15,671 bases of DNA from Verrucomicrobiota bacterium (GCA_019236035.1 JAFAJU010000419.1:1-15671), one strand, 5' to 3'; positions 7,459 through 14,721 are shown, counted from the stretch's first letter. Notes: a model not told the origin generated them from the sequence alone. Program-made: numbers and translations.

Positions 7459-7656
7459 TCACTCAACGTAGTGGGTTAGATTCGCAGGCGTCGCGATCCG
7501 CCTGTTTCTGGCTCTTCGCGTGGTCACGAGGTCCTGCAATTCGGCGGCCAAACGGAACAACCTTTTGCTGCTGAGCCGTTCTTCCGTTTTTTCGGATCCG
7601 GTTTCGTGGATCTGCTCGGCACACTCCGTAAAATTGCTTCTTGTCTCCTCGTTCAT
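7459..7656 (-). CDS. Possible small hypothetical protein (65 codons)
   Basis: The frame opens with ATG at 7656, preceded by GGAGG with a 10-nt gap, one of the clearest ribosome sites in the window. The product is a hydrophilic 65-residue protein rich in Arg, Glu and Thr (for example HETGSEKTEERLSSKRLFRL and VTTRRARNRR), with no signal peptide or membrane segment. A central helix around residues 30-45 is plausible. I recognise no family. It lies in the 548-bp space between ilvC and the DAC-like gene, downstream of the latter on the same strand, with the 35-bp inverted repeat 7786-7907 in between. It could be a real small gene or a chance frame; the good ribosome site is the main argument for it. 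Confidence 0.4.
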   Translation of the reverse strand: MNEETRSNFTECAEQIHETGSEKTEERLSSKRLFRLAAELQDLVTTRRARNRRIATPANLTHYVE

Positions 7657-7785
7657 AGTAGCTTCGCCTCCGCTCGAGTTTTACAACCGCACCTCACCAG
7701 CCTGAGAAGTCAGCAATATTTCCACCCTCTTTACCCGACTGTAGGTAGAACTAATATTGCAGGCAAATGCGTTTGTAAAATGGGA

Positions 7786-7907
7786 AGTTTGGTCGGTAGG
7801 GCGAGGCTCCGTCCGAGCCGTGGCGTGTGACGACCCAAAGGGCAGGACGGCGTCACGCCCCGCGTCGCCCCGCGGCTCGGACGGAGCCTCGCCCTACCGA
7901 CCAAACT
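7786..7907. repeat. Perfect 35-bp inverted repeat around a 52-bp loop (GGTAGGGCGAGGCTCCGTCC type)
   Basis: Arm 7786-7820 starts AGTTTGGTCGGTAGGG and ends GTCCGAGCCG. Arm 7873-7907 is its exact reverse complement. The loop contains a further partial pairing (GGCGTGTGACG against CGTCACGCC), so the whole unit can fold into an extended cruciform or RNA hairpin. The right arm ends exactly one base before the TAG (7908-7910) of the DAC-like gene. I recall similar GGGCGAGGC(T/G)CCGTCC palindromes as dispersed repeats in Verrucomicrobiota genomes, but cannot confirm that here. It probably ends transcription of the upstream minus-strand gene, though no T-run follows. Confidence 0.9.
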
Positions 7908-9194
7908 CTAGAAATCCAGATGATTCCAGTAGGTGACCTTGTCCTGATGGTTCGCGACGAATTTGACCGCACCATCCTGGGAGACCACGACCGCAAGACA
8001 TTCGGAATATTCGCGGCAGAGCCGATAGGCCGTACGATGTCGCGTTCCGGCCGTCTCCATGGACTCAAGCACGCAATCTTGCGCCTCGATATCAAGAGCG
8101 CGATAAACCATTTCATCTTCAAAGCTGGGGACCTGAATCTCAACGCCAAATCCCATAACAGTGAATTCGTGATCGAGCAGAAGACAACCGTCGACCGCTG
8201 TGAGGTCAGACAGCCAGAGAGCGAGCTCGATGAACCGCTGACTGAACGTAAACGGGAACTCGTCAAACCATTCCAGGTATTCGTGCCAACCTACCGACGA
8301 TTTTCTCTTCGCCACCGCAAATTGGACCAGCCGACGCCGCACTTCTGCAAGAATGACCGCAAAGGGGGAAGCGGTACAGGTCTCTTCGATCCGATACTTT
8401 GCGCGTAAGGGACCGCCCGGCTTCAGAAGCTTTCTTGTCAGGATTCGCGGCACAAACACCATCGTGCCGCCGTGCCGCGAATTGCGAATCTCGCGAATGA
8501 CTCTCCTCATGAACCCAAAGCCGATTTTCTCGACGAGATCTTCCCGCACGATCACCGAGTCGGCCGAGGAAGCCGAGTTATCGTCCGCAAAACCCGCGCC
8601 GATATTTCGATAGCGTTCATGTAACCAGGCGGATGCGAAAAGATCGAATCCATGACCTTCGACTCGACCATTTAAGAGGGTAACCAGACGTTCGGAGCCC
8701 CTGTTAATGACCAAATTCCCCGGACCACGGACATGGATGATCAGCCACTCGGGAATTGGGTGGTTGACGGAATCCACCGCCGCGGCGAGATCTCTGGACA
8801 AGGCCCCGGTGTGGATCATCCCGGAAATTTCGAAACCGCGCCGCAGAGACCATTCAACCAGGATCATCGATCGATAAAATCCGGTGGCAGGTCCCAAGCG
8901 CCGGATCTCCTGCTCCGCAAATTTTCGGCATTTCGCTAAGCGCACGAGATGAAATCCAATCCGGGCGAGGCTTGCGGGTTCAAGATCCCTCGGAGCTGAC
9001 AGCGCGATCCGGCATTCCACGGGGCGGCCCTCTTCACGAAGGAGGCTTGCCTGGTAAGCTACGCTCAGGAAGGAGTGTAAAGTCTCGATGGAATCCAGGA
9101 CCGGCTGCGCATTGTCCGCCCTACCCCAGAGTGACCAGATCTGTTCCGCAAGCTCGCGCGGATAGGAATGCGCATTTAATTCGATAAGTGACAC
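7908..9194 (-). CDS. Diadenylate-cyclase-like protein: sensor-type N-terminal region plus DAC (DisA_N) domain; resembles proteins annotated DACNV
   Basis: A 428-residue soluble protein. The last hundred residues read like a DisA_N/DAC domain, the fold that makes cyclic di-AMP from two ATP: AVDGCLLLD (Asp335-Gly-Cys), then GTRHRTAYRLCREYSECLAVVVSQDGAVKFVA, with Arg385-His-Arg387. In established DAC enzymes the signatures are DGA and GTRHR followed by a Glu-rich SEE segment and a VVSEE strand. Here DGA is DGC, and the gap between the motifs is longer than in DisA. The first 330 residues show no membrane segment and resemble the probable sensor region found in such proteins. The likely start is GTG at 9194; AAGAGGTG overlaps it, so the true start is uncertain. 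It lies 89 bp downstream of pepF on the same strand. Cyclase activity is inferred, not shown. Confidence 0.7.
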   Translation of the reverse strand: MSLIELNAHSYPRELAEQIWSLWGRADNAQPVLDSIETLHSFLSVAYQASLLREEGRPVECRIALSAPRDLEPASLARIGFHLVRLAKCRKFAEQEIRRLGPATGFYRSMILVEWSLRRGFEISGMIHTGALSRDLAAAVDSVNHPIPEWLIIHVRGPGNLVINRGSERLVTLLNGRVEGHGFDLFASAWLHERYRNIGAGFADDNSASSADSVIVREDLVEKIGFGFMRRVIREIRNSRHGGTMVFVPRILTRKLLKPGGPLRAKYRIEETCTASPFAVILAEVRRRLVQFAVAKRKSSVGWHEYLEWFDEFPFTFSQRFIELALWLSDLTAVDGCLLLDHEFTVMGFGVEIQVPSFEDEMVYRALDIEAQDCVLESMETAGTRHRTAYRLCREYSECLAVVVSQDGAVKFVANHQDKVTYWNHLDF

Positions 9195-9283
9195 CTCTTA
9201 AACTGTTGGTCAAACAGCCGCCGTTTGCATCCGATTTCCTTAGCCCTTCAAAAGCAGCCAACTGACCCGCGGCGACGTCATCA

Positions 9284-11107
9284 TTATATGCCAGACGATG
9301 CACTAGCGATTAACTCTCGCAACTGCGTAATCCTCCTTTGAAAGAGGTCCATTGCTTTCTCGATCGGATCGGGGGATCGCATATCGACGCCGGCGTCCCG
9401 GAGCGTTTCGATCGGGAACTTGGCTCCCCCAGATTTGAGAAATCCCAGGTAGGCTCGAACTTCGGCGGGACCCCCGTTCAGCACTCGGTCCGCGAGCGAA
9501 ATCGATGCGGAGATGCCGGTCGCATATTTATAGACGTAAAACGCTGAATAAAAATGCGGGATTCTCAGGCACTCGATGCTGAGTTCGTCGTCTACGGTGA
9601 ATCGCGGTCCGAAGTAGGCTTCGAGAAGGTCGCGATACACGTTTCGGAACACGTCAAGCGTCAGGGGTCCACCGTTTTCCTCTATTTCGTGCACAAGTTT
9701 CTCGAACTCGGCGAACATCGTCTGACGAAAGAGAACTTGCCGGATGTCCTCGATCTGGCGATCGATCAGGTAGGCCCGCATCTGAGGCTCCTGAGCACGT
9801 TCCAGAAGATGATGGGTAAGCAGTTCCTCATTTAATGTCGAAGCCACCTCAGCAAGAAAAATTGGATAGCCGTAGTTCTGGAAAAGCTGATGCTGCTGCG
9901 CGAACCAGGTATGCATGGAGTGTCCGGACTCGTGCGACAGGGTGAACACGTCGGAAAACACGTCGGGTTTGTAGTTCATCAGAATGAAGGGCGGATTGCC
10001 GTAACTTGAGGAGGAGAAGGCTCCGCTTCTTTTTCCTTTGGTTTCGTAGCGGTCGACCCAACGAGAGTGGAGTCCGTTTCTGAGGGTCTCGACATATTCG
10101 GTGCCGAGAGGACTTAGCGCCTGGACGACGGTCTCGATTGCTTCATCAAAGCCGACGTTGGTTTGGATCTTCGGCACCAGCGGCACAAATGTGTCATACT
10201 GGTGGATATCAGACAGCTTGAGGACCTCGCGGCGGAGATCGTAGTATTCGTGGAGTACCGGGAGGTTTTTCCGAACGGTCGCAATTAAGTTATCGTATAC
10301 GGCCACCGGGATGTTGTCCTCAAAGAGTGACGCTTCGCGGGCGGACGGGTACTTGCGGATCTTTGCGGAAAACACATCGGCTCGGACCGAGGAAGCTAGC
10401 GCAGAGGCCAAGCTATACTTGTGATCATCAAATTCCTGATAGAATTGGTGAAACGCTCGACGGCGCAAATCCCGATCCTGTCTATGCAGAAAAGAGAGAT
10501 AAGTGCTCTGAGAGAGCGCGACTTCATGTCCCTCTTCGTTGACTAGAGCGCCAAACTTCATGTCGACGTTCGTGAGCTGTGAAAATGTTTCCGAATGACC
10601 CCGTAGAACTGGCGCACCGAGCGTTAAAAGCCGCTCTTCGGGTTCGGAAAGGGTGTGCGGCTTGAACCGGCGAAGCTTGCGGAGAGAGATGCGCCAGTCG
10701 GTCAGAGCCGGGTCATCCAGGAAGCGTTGAAACTTGTCGTCATTGATCGCCTGGATCTCTGGATTGATAAACGAAGCCGCCTCGTTGACCTTGGTGAGCA
10801 GGTTCGTCAATTCCGCGCGGCGAGAAAGATTTTCATTATTCGAACTATCTTCAGAGTGTTTGAGCGAGGAGTAGTGTCCAAGCCGTTCCGCGATTTGATC
10901 GAGCCGGTTTTCGAACTCTAGACAATTCAACAACGTCTCCGGCGATTCTCCTACCCGCCCCTTGAACTCTGTAATCTTGAGGTAGCCATTCTTCAGGTCA
11001 GAGAATGCCTTTCGGTACTCCTCTTCGGTTTTGAAGATGCGGGTGAGGTCCCAGGTGTCAGCTTCAGGGATCTCCGAGCGGGCCGGGATCTGGCGGCTAG
11101 GCGTCAT
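9284..11107 (-). CDS. pepF: Oligoendopeptidase F (peptidase M3B)
   Basis: A 607-residue zinc metallopeptidase that cleaves peptides of roughly 6-20 residues in the cytoplasm. The zinc site is H392-E-S-G-H396 (LSHESGHSMHTWFA), and the third ligand Glu420 lies in LAEVASTLNEELL, as in the M3 family. The N-terminal region shows the family start DTWDLTRIFKTEEEYRKAF and a helical region up to about residue 190. The C-terminus has the typical FYVYKYATGISASISLA segment. Length matches PepF (about 600). I chose the ATG at 11107; a TTG at 11122 would add five residues. No signal peptide. It is 84 bp downstream of the xerC-type gene, a space filled by a 22-bp hairpin and two copies of a 10-bp direct repeat. 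Confidence 0.95.
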   Translation of the reverse strand: MTPSRQIPARSEIPEADTWDLTRIFKTEEEYRKAFSDLKNGYLKITEFKGRVGESPETLLNCLEFENRLDQIAERLGHYSSLKHSEDSSNNENLSRRAELTNLLTKVNEAASFINPEIQAINDDKFQRFLDDPALTDWRISLRKLRRFKPHTLSEPEERLLTLGAPVLRGHSETFSQLTNVDMKFGALVNEEGHEVALSQSTYLSFLHRQDRDLRRRAFHQFYQEFDDHKYSLASALASSVRADVFSAKIRKYPSAREASLFEDNIPVAVYDNLIATVRKNLPVLHEYYDLRREVLKLSDIHQYDTFVPLVPKIQTNVGFDEAIETVVQALSPLGTEYVETLRNGLHSRWVDRYETKGKRSGAFSSSSYGNPPFILMNYKPDVFSDVFTLSHESGHSMHTWFAQQHQLFQNYGYPIFLAEVASTLNEELLTHHLLERAQEPQMRAYLIDRQIEDIRQVLFRQTMFAEFEKLVHEIEENGGPLTLDVFRNVYRDLLEAYFGPRFTVDDELSIECLRIPHFYSAFYVYKYATGISASISLADRVLNGGPAEVRAYLGFLKSGGAKFPIETLRDAGVDMRSPDPIEKAMDLFQRRITQLRELIASASSGI

Positions 11108-11113
11108 ATCAGA

Positions 11114-11143
11114 GAACGTCAACTAAGCTCGGCGAACGTCAAC
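11114..11143. repeat. 10-bp direct repeat (GTTGACGTTC on the minus strand), copies 20 bp apart, just upstream of pepF
   Basis: GAACGTCAAC occurs at 11114-11123 and again at 11134-11143. On the coding strand of pepF this is GTTGACGTTC twice, with start-to-start spacing of 20 bp (two helical turns), ending 6 nt before the pepF ATG. It could be a regulator binding site or contain TTGACG promoter elements; its role is unproven. Confidence 0.45.
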
Positions 11144-11191
11144 AGCCTGCATCGCTCACAAATCTTTAGAGATTTGTGAGCGATGCAGGCT
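11144..11191. terminator. Strong palindrome: perfect 22-bp stem, 4-nt loop, directly after the xerC stop codon
   Basis: The arms are 11144-11165 (AGCCTGCATCGCTCACAAAT, then CT) and 11170-11191, its exact reverse complement, with loop TTAG. The stem abuts the TGA of the XerC-type gene (11192-11194). It may stop or attenuate transcription between xerC and pepF, or protect the 3' end of the xerC message. There is no T-run, so it is not a classical intrinsic terminator and could equally be a dispersed palindromic repeat. Confidence 0.6.
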
Positions 11192-12094
11192 TCACGCACG
11201 CGGATGCGCTTTGTCGTAGGCCTTTTTCAAGCGCTCCGTAGTCACATGGGTATAGATCTGCGTCGTCGAAAGATTCGCGTGACCGAGCAGCGTCTGCACG
11301 CTGCGCAAATCGGCCCCGTTGTCCAGGAGGTGCGTGGCAAAACTATGGCGAAGTTTGTGTGGACTGACGCGAAGCTGAATTGAAGTCTCAGAAAGGTGCT
11401 TCTTTAGCATGAGCCAAATCGATCGGGAGGACAGGCGCTTCCTTAACTTGCTGATAAACAGTGGACCGGATTGGACGCCGGCTTCGAATCGGTATTGCTG
11501 GATGGCCTTCAACGCCAGTTCTCCCACCGGCACCATCCGTTCCTTTCGCCCTTTGCCAATGACGCGGACGGTTTCGCTGAACGTATCAACGTCGGCGACA
11601 TTTAAAGCGGCTAACTCACTCAAACGGAGACCGCTGCTGTAGAACAACTCCATCATCGCCACATCGCGCGCTGCAGCCCAGGCAGGAGCTTGATTCTGCC
11701 GCTCGGTCTTCTTGGGCACAGTTAATAGCTCGTCTACCTGCACGACCGAAAGCACCACCGGAAGTTTTTTTTCCATTTTTGGCAGTTGCACTTCTCTTAG
11801 CGGGTTGTCCCGAAATCCTTCTCGTTCGACGAGGTATTTGTAGAAACTACGCAGCGCGGCAAAAGTGAGTCGGACATAAGACCTGGCCATACCCGATTTC
11901 ATGCACTCCAGCAAAAAGGCCCGGAATTGTTGAGCCGTACAGCCATTCCACGACGGCTGGTCACCGGCGAAGTGCTGGAATTTTTCCAGGGCGTGCCGAT
12001 AGGCGGCGACCGTCCGGGGAGAAGCATTGCGTTCGACCTCAAGATACCGAATGTAGCGTTCGAAAAGCCGATCTTTTTTCTTCGGATAAGACAT
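11192..12094 (-). CDS. xerC: Tyrosine site-specific recombinase, XerC-type
   Basis: A 300-residue tyrosine recombinase of the XerC/XerD group, which resolves chromosome dimers at dif sites. An N-terminal SAM-like core-binding domain (about 8-95: YLEVERNASPRTVAAYRHAL) is followed by the catalytic domain. The catalytic residues are visible: Arg157 (SSGLRLSELAAL), Lys181 (GKGRKER), His246-Arg249 (HKLRHSFATHLLDNGAD), His272 (LLGHANLSTTQIY) and nucleophile Tyr281. The C-terminal KAYDKAHPRA ending favours XerC over XerD (which usually ends in HHPRA). Length is normal. The ATG at 12094 has no Shine-Dalgarno; directly upstream is the repeat element 12097-12335, whose minus strand reads CTCCT repeatedly. 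No integrase-associated genes or att sites are seen, so a housekeeping role is likely. Confidence 0.88.
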   Translation of the reverse strand: MSYPKKKDRLFERYIRYLEVERNASPRTVAAYRHALEKFQHFAGDQPSWNGCTAQQFRAFLLECMKSGMARSYVRLTFAALRSFYKYLVEREGFRDNPLREVQLPKMEKKLPVVLSVVQVDELLTVPKKTERQNQAPAWAAARDVAMMELFYSSGLRLSELAALNVADVDTFSETVRVIGKGRKERMVPVGELALKAIQQYRFEAGVQSGPLFISKLRKRLSSRSIWLMLKKHLSETSIQLRVSPHKLRHSFATHLLDNGADLRSVQTLLGHANLSTTQIYTHVTTERLKKAYDKAHPRA

Positions 12095-12096
12095 TT

Positions 12097-12335
12097 AGGA
12101 GCCAGGAGCCAGGAGTCAGGAGTTTGGAGTTTGGAGTTCGGAGTTCGGAGTTCGGAGTTCGGAGTTTGGAGTTTGGAGTTTGGAGTTCGGAGTTCGGAGT
12201 TCAGGAGCGTCTTCGCGAGGCAGACTGCCGGATACTTCGAGGCGAATCAAACTCTTTGCGGCACAGGAGGGGAAAAAAGCGGCCATCGCGGATTTTATTC
12301 TGTAACTCCTGAACTCCTGAACTCCTGACTCCTGG
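12097..12335 (+). mobile_element. Repeat element copy A: GGAGTTC/T array, conserved core, inverted units at the far end (MITE-like)
   Basis: From left to right: AGGAGCC twice, AGGAGTC, then twelve 7-bp units at 12119-12202 (GGAGTTT or GGAGTTC). A core of about 105 bp follows, containing GGATACTTCGA and CGAATCAAACTCTTTGC. Inverted units come last (AACTCCTG type, to 12335). Termini match as inverted repeats: CCAGGAGTCAGGAGTT at 12109-12124 is the exact reverse complement of 12320-12335. The core is closely similar to that of copy B at 14800-15012, in the same orientation. It starts 3 bp from the xerC start codon and runs into the 3' end of the ferritin-like gene. No transposase is encoded, so movement would need an enzyme from elsewhere. 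Confidence 0.75.
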
Positions 12336-12777
12336 TTCGAGCCCGAAAGCCTAGGAACAGCCGATGATGTTCCTGTTCCTCGGATAATATGTCGATCACC
12401 AAGTCCTGCGTGACGTAATCGAGACCGTCTGTCAGGCTGATGATCTTTTGGTACTGGGAGATAGCGACTTCCTCGGTTCTGATGACCCCCTGTACCACCG
12501 CCATCACATCTTCGCTATCCGACGGGGGTTGCAACAGCTCCTGATCCCGCGGCAGTTCGAGGGAGCCCGGGATGCGACCGCCCAAAACCTTGATTCGCCT
12601 GGCCAGGCGACGCGCGTGCTTCAGCTTACGGGTGATCTGTTCTTCGAGCGATTTCTTTACTTCTTCAGCGTTGACGCCGTTCAGATCGATCGAGTTTGCG
12701 AGATAATTCTGTATCGTTTCCAGCTCTATCGCGTAGGACTTTTTCAGCTCGGCCACTATCGCTTTCGTCTTAGACAC
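12295..12777 (-). CDS. Ferritin-like domain protein (bacterioferritin/Dps-like four-helix bundle)
   Basis: A 160-residue four-helix protein of the ferritin-like superfamily, probably handling iron or reactive oxygen in the cytoplasm. Helix 1 contains SYAIELETIQNYL (Glu18 or Glu20). Helix 2 has TRKLKHARRLARRI (His54). Helix 3 has RTEEVAISQYQKI (Glu102 or Glu103). Helix 4 has SEEQEHHRLFLGF (Glu134-x-x-His137). Compared with bacterioferritin's E-x-x-H in helix 2, the residue three before His54 is Lys51 instead of Glu, so the di-iron site may be altered. The GTG at 12777 is the likely start. The final residues (RSQEFRSSGVTE) and the stop are encoded by repeat element A, so the original C-terminus has been replaced. 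It lies 51 bp downstream of the DUF4912 gene, likely in the same transcript. Confidence 0.82.
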   Translation of the reverse strand: MSKTKAIVAELKKSYAIELETIQNYLANSIDLNGVNAEEVKKSLEEQITRKLKHARRLARRIKVLGGRIPGSLELPRDQELLQPPSDSEDVMAVVQGVIRTEEVAISQYQKIISLTDGLDYVTQDLVIDILSEEQEHHRLFLGFRARTRSQEFRSSGVTE

Positions 12778-12828
12778 ACGAAAGGGCCCGAGATGCAGTT
12801 AGCTGTTGCACTAGTCAGGAGTCCGAGG

Positions 12829-14721
12829 TTAAAGCACCGCTCCCATGGGAACGCTCAAATGCTCCGGCTGCGCGGTAGCGCCAACGTCTCCGTACCGAGC
12901 TGTGTCCCGCCGCAAGACTAGAGTCGCTGATCTGGTTTCGACGCCGTCCGGGGAAACAGCGACAATGGGGATTTCGAACTCGTTGTCCGGGAATTTGAAA
13001 TGGTATCGGAAAGTGCCGTCCGGTTGGAGCTGAACGGGTCTACCGGCAATGGTGACTTTTGCCTGCGGATCTGTGCCGCCATAGAAGATCACCTCAGCAT
13101 TCACGTGCATGAAGAAGTTACGCTCTGGTTGGCTGAAGGGCTGCCCACTCCAGCTAGCTCCGATTCCGCTGAAGAGACTGCTTTCCGAAACCAACTGGTT
13201 CCAGCTTGAAAGGCCGAATTCCAAGCCGCTCCAGCTGGATAATTGCTCAGAGCCGAATGAGAACGAACTAACCGCGAGTGAACCGAAAGCGGATTCCCAG
13301 CTGGAAGTAATTGCGCCCAAGCCCGCTTGCCAACTTGCGAATGTTTCACTGCTCAAGCTGTATGAGCTCAAGGCGGTTTCCCAACTTGAGGTGATCTCGC
13401 TGAGACCAGCCTGCCAACTCGCCAGCACTTCGCTGCCGAGGCTATACGAACTCAATGCGGATTCCCACTTCGCGAAAATCTCACTGACGCCTACCTGCCA
13501 GCTGGCTAACGTTTCGCTGCTAAGTCCGTATGAGCTGACCACTTGTGCAAAGCTGCCGGTGACTTCGCTGAGGCCGGCTTGCCAACTCGCCAGTACTTCG
13601 CTGCTTAAACCAAGCGAACTGATGGCTTGTGCAAAGCTGCCGGTGATCTCGCCGAGACCGGCCTGCCAACTCGCCAGCACTTCGCTGCTTAGACCGAGCG
13701 AACTGACTGCCCGTTCCCACTTCGAAACGATCTCTCGAACGCCGGCCTGCCAGCTCGCCAGGGTCTCGCTGCCGCCCGCCAGAACTTCAGAGGAGACACC
13801 TCCAACTTCAGAAGATAAGCCACCCAGCTGTGAAGAAACACCACCGACCGCCACGCCGGCAAAGCTGCTCACCCCTCCACTCGAAAGTTCCTGCCGGATA
13901 AATTCCTGGATCGAGCCGCTGAACAAGCTCGATTCTCCCGGCGCCAATAACGAGGCCAAACGACCTTTAGCAAGAAGTTCGCTCGCCGATTCAGAGTCCA
14001 GCTTACCGCTGAGTTCCCCATGCAGAAATTCGAGTACTTCGTGCGAGCTCATCGAGAAGAGTCGATCGAGAAAATCCTTCCCCAGGAGCGCTTCTAAGGT
14101 CTTTACCTGTTCAGCGCCCCAACTCGATCCAGTTCCCGGACCGCTCAGCGCCCGCTGCTGCAAGCGCGCTAAGGCTTCCGTCAAGGGCTGGCCTTCGGCT
14201 TGCGCGGCGGAGATCACGTCCAGAAGAAAATTGAAACTCAAATGGAACGGTACCGTTGCGAACTGCGTATCCCAATTGACGCTGACCGATTCAGGAGGTG
14301 TGCTGGTCGGTCCGGCCTTGCCCACGCTTGTCCAGGTATCATTCGCGTCCCGGTGGCCAAAAACAACCCTGTAAGCCGTGCCGGCAGAATGAACCGGGAT
14401 ATACCAGTTACGCGCAATCTCGTTAATCTCGATTGTCGATTCGAGCTCGTCGTTTCGATAAACTTCGAGAAACAGTTTGCGCGGCGTGGGAAATTTTGCG
14501 TAATCGAAATCCCAATAGGTGAAAAGCCAATGCGGATCTCGCGCGATGACAAACATCTCGCCATACCCGGAAGGTAACGCGCCCAAATCCTCAAACTTCA
14601 GCTTATCGGTTGGTCCGCTCAGAGCCTGACCTTCGGATCCTTGCTCCTTGTTTTCTTCGGACAAGCTTGGATTGGACGTTATTCGAAAACCGTTCTTTTT
14701 TTCGGCCGATTCTTTGCTCAT
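12829..14721 (-). CDS. DUF4912 domain protein with six tandem 28-residue repeats
   Basis: A 630-residue protein. Residues about 50-165 form a DUF4912 domain (SGYGEMFVIARDPHWLFTYW; NWYIPVHSAGTAYRVVFGH). A helical region (165-280) and a Gly/Ser/Val-rich linker follow. Then come six 28-residue repeats of consensus SEVLASWQAGLSEITSSW plus about ten residues (318-485), a degenerate seventh unit, and a beta-rich C-terminal domain (VNAEVIFYGGTDPQAKVTIAG; DGTFRYHFKFPD) like a bacterial Ig-type fold. No signal peptide or membrane segment. The function of DUF4912 is unknown; in some bacteria it neighbours glycogen-branching enzymes, which are not seen here. The ATG at 14721 is preferred over TTG at 14727 because GAGGG precedes it with a 7-nt gap. 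The ferritin-like gene follows 51 bp later. Confidence 0.85.
   Translation of the reverse strand: MSKESAEKKNGFRITSNPSLSEENKEQGSEGQALSGPTDKLKFEDLGALPSGYGEMFVIARDPHWLFTYWDFDYAKFPTPRKLFLEVYRNDELESTIEINEIARNWYIPVHSAGTAYRVVFGHRDANDTWTSVGKAGPTSTPPESVSVNWDTQFATVPFHLSFNFLLDVISAAQAEGQPLTEALARLQQRALSGPGTGSSWGAEQVKTLEALLGKDFLDRLFSMSSHEVLEFLHGELSGKLDSESASELLAKGRLASLLAPGESSLFSGSIQEFIRQELSSGGVSSFAGVAVGGVSSQLGGLSSEVGGVSSEVLAGGSETLASWQAGVREIVSKWERAVSSLGLSSEVLASWQAGLGEITGSFAQAISSLGLSSEVLASWQAGLSEVTGSFAQVVSSYGLSSETLASWQVGVSEIFAKWESALSSYSLGSEVLASWQAGLSEITSSWETALSSYSLSSETFASWQAGLGAITSSWESAFGSLAVSSFSFGSEQLSSWSGLEFGLSSWNQLVSESSLFSGIGASWSGQPFSQPERNFFMHVNAEVIFYGGTDPQAKVTIAGRPVQLQPDGTFRYHFKFPDNEFEIPIVAVSPDGVETRSATLVLRRDTARYGDVGATAQPEHLSVPMGAVL
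13267..13770 (-). repeat. Six in-frame 84-bp tandem repeats inside the DUF4912 gene
   Basis: Six consecutive 28-codon units encode S-E-(V/T)-(L/F)-A-S-W-Q-(A/V)-G at their start, an aromatic residue (Trp or Phe) at position 18, and a Ser-rich end such as SSYSLS. The periodicity is exact: 168 codons with no insertions between units. The units suggest amphipathic helices stacked or packed as a rod. Unit number probably varies between strains through recombination (inference). Confidence 0.85.

Noticed and set aside
3709..11191. Shared 14-mer GAGCGATGCAGGCT at 3709-3722 and in the hairpin at 11178-11191
   Set aside because: About one such 14-base match is expected by chance among all pairs in a window of this length, and the flanks do not match.
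11192..12094. Tyrosine recombinase as an integrase of a genomic island
   Set aside because: Length, the KAYDKAHPRA ending and ordinary neighbours fit housekeeping XerC; no tRNA, attachment sites or phage genes are seen.
13109..14374. Long 421-codon open frame on the plus strand
   Set aside because: It is the antisense shadow of the DUF4912 gene; its length results from the in-frame 84-bp repeats, and its sequence has no recognisable domain or ribosome site.
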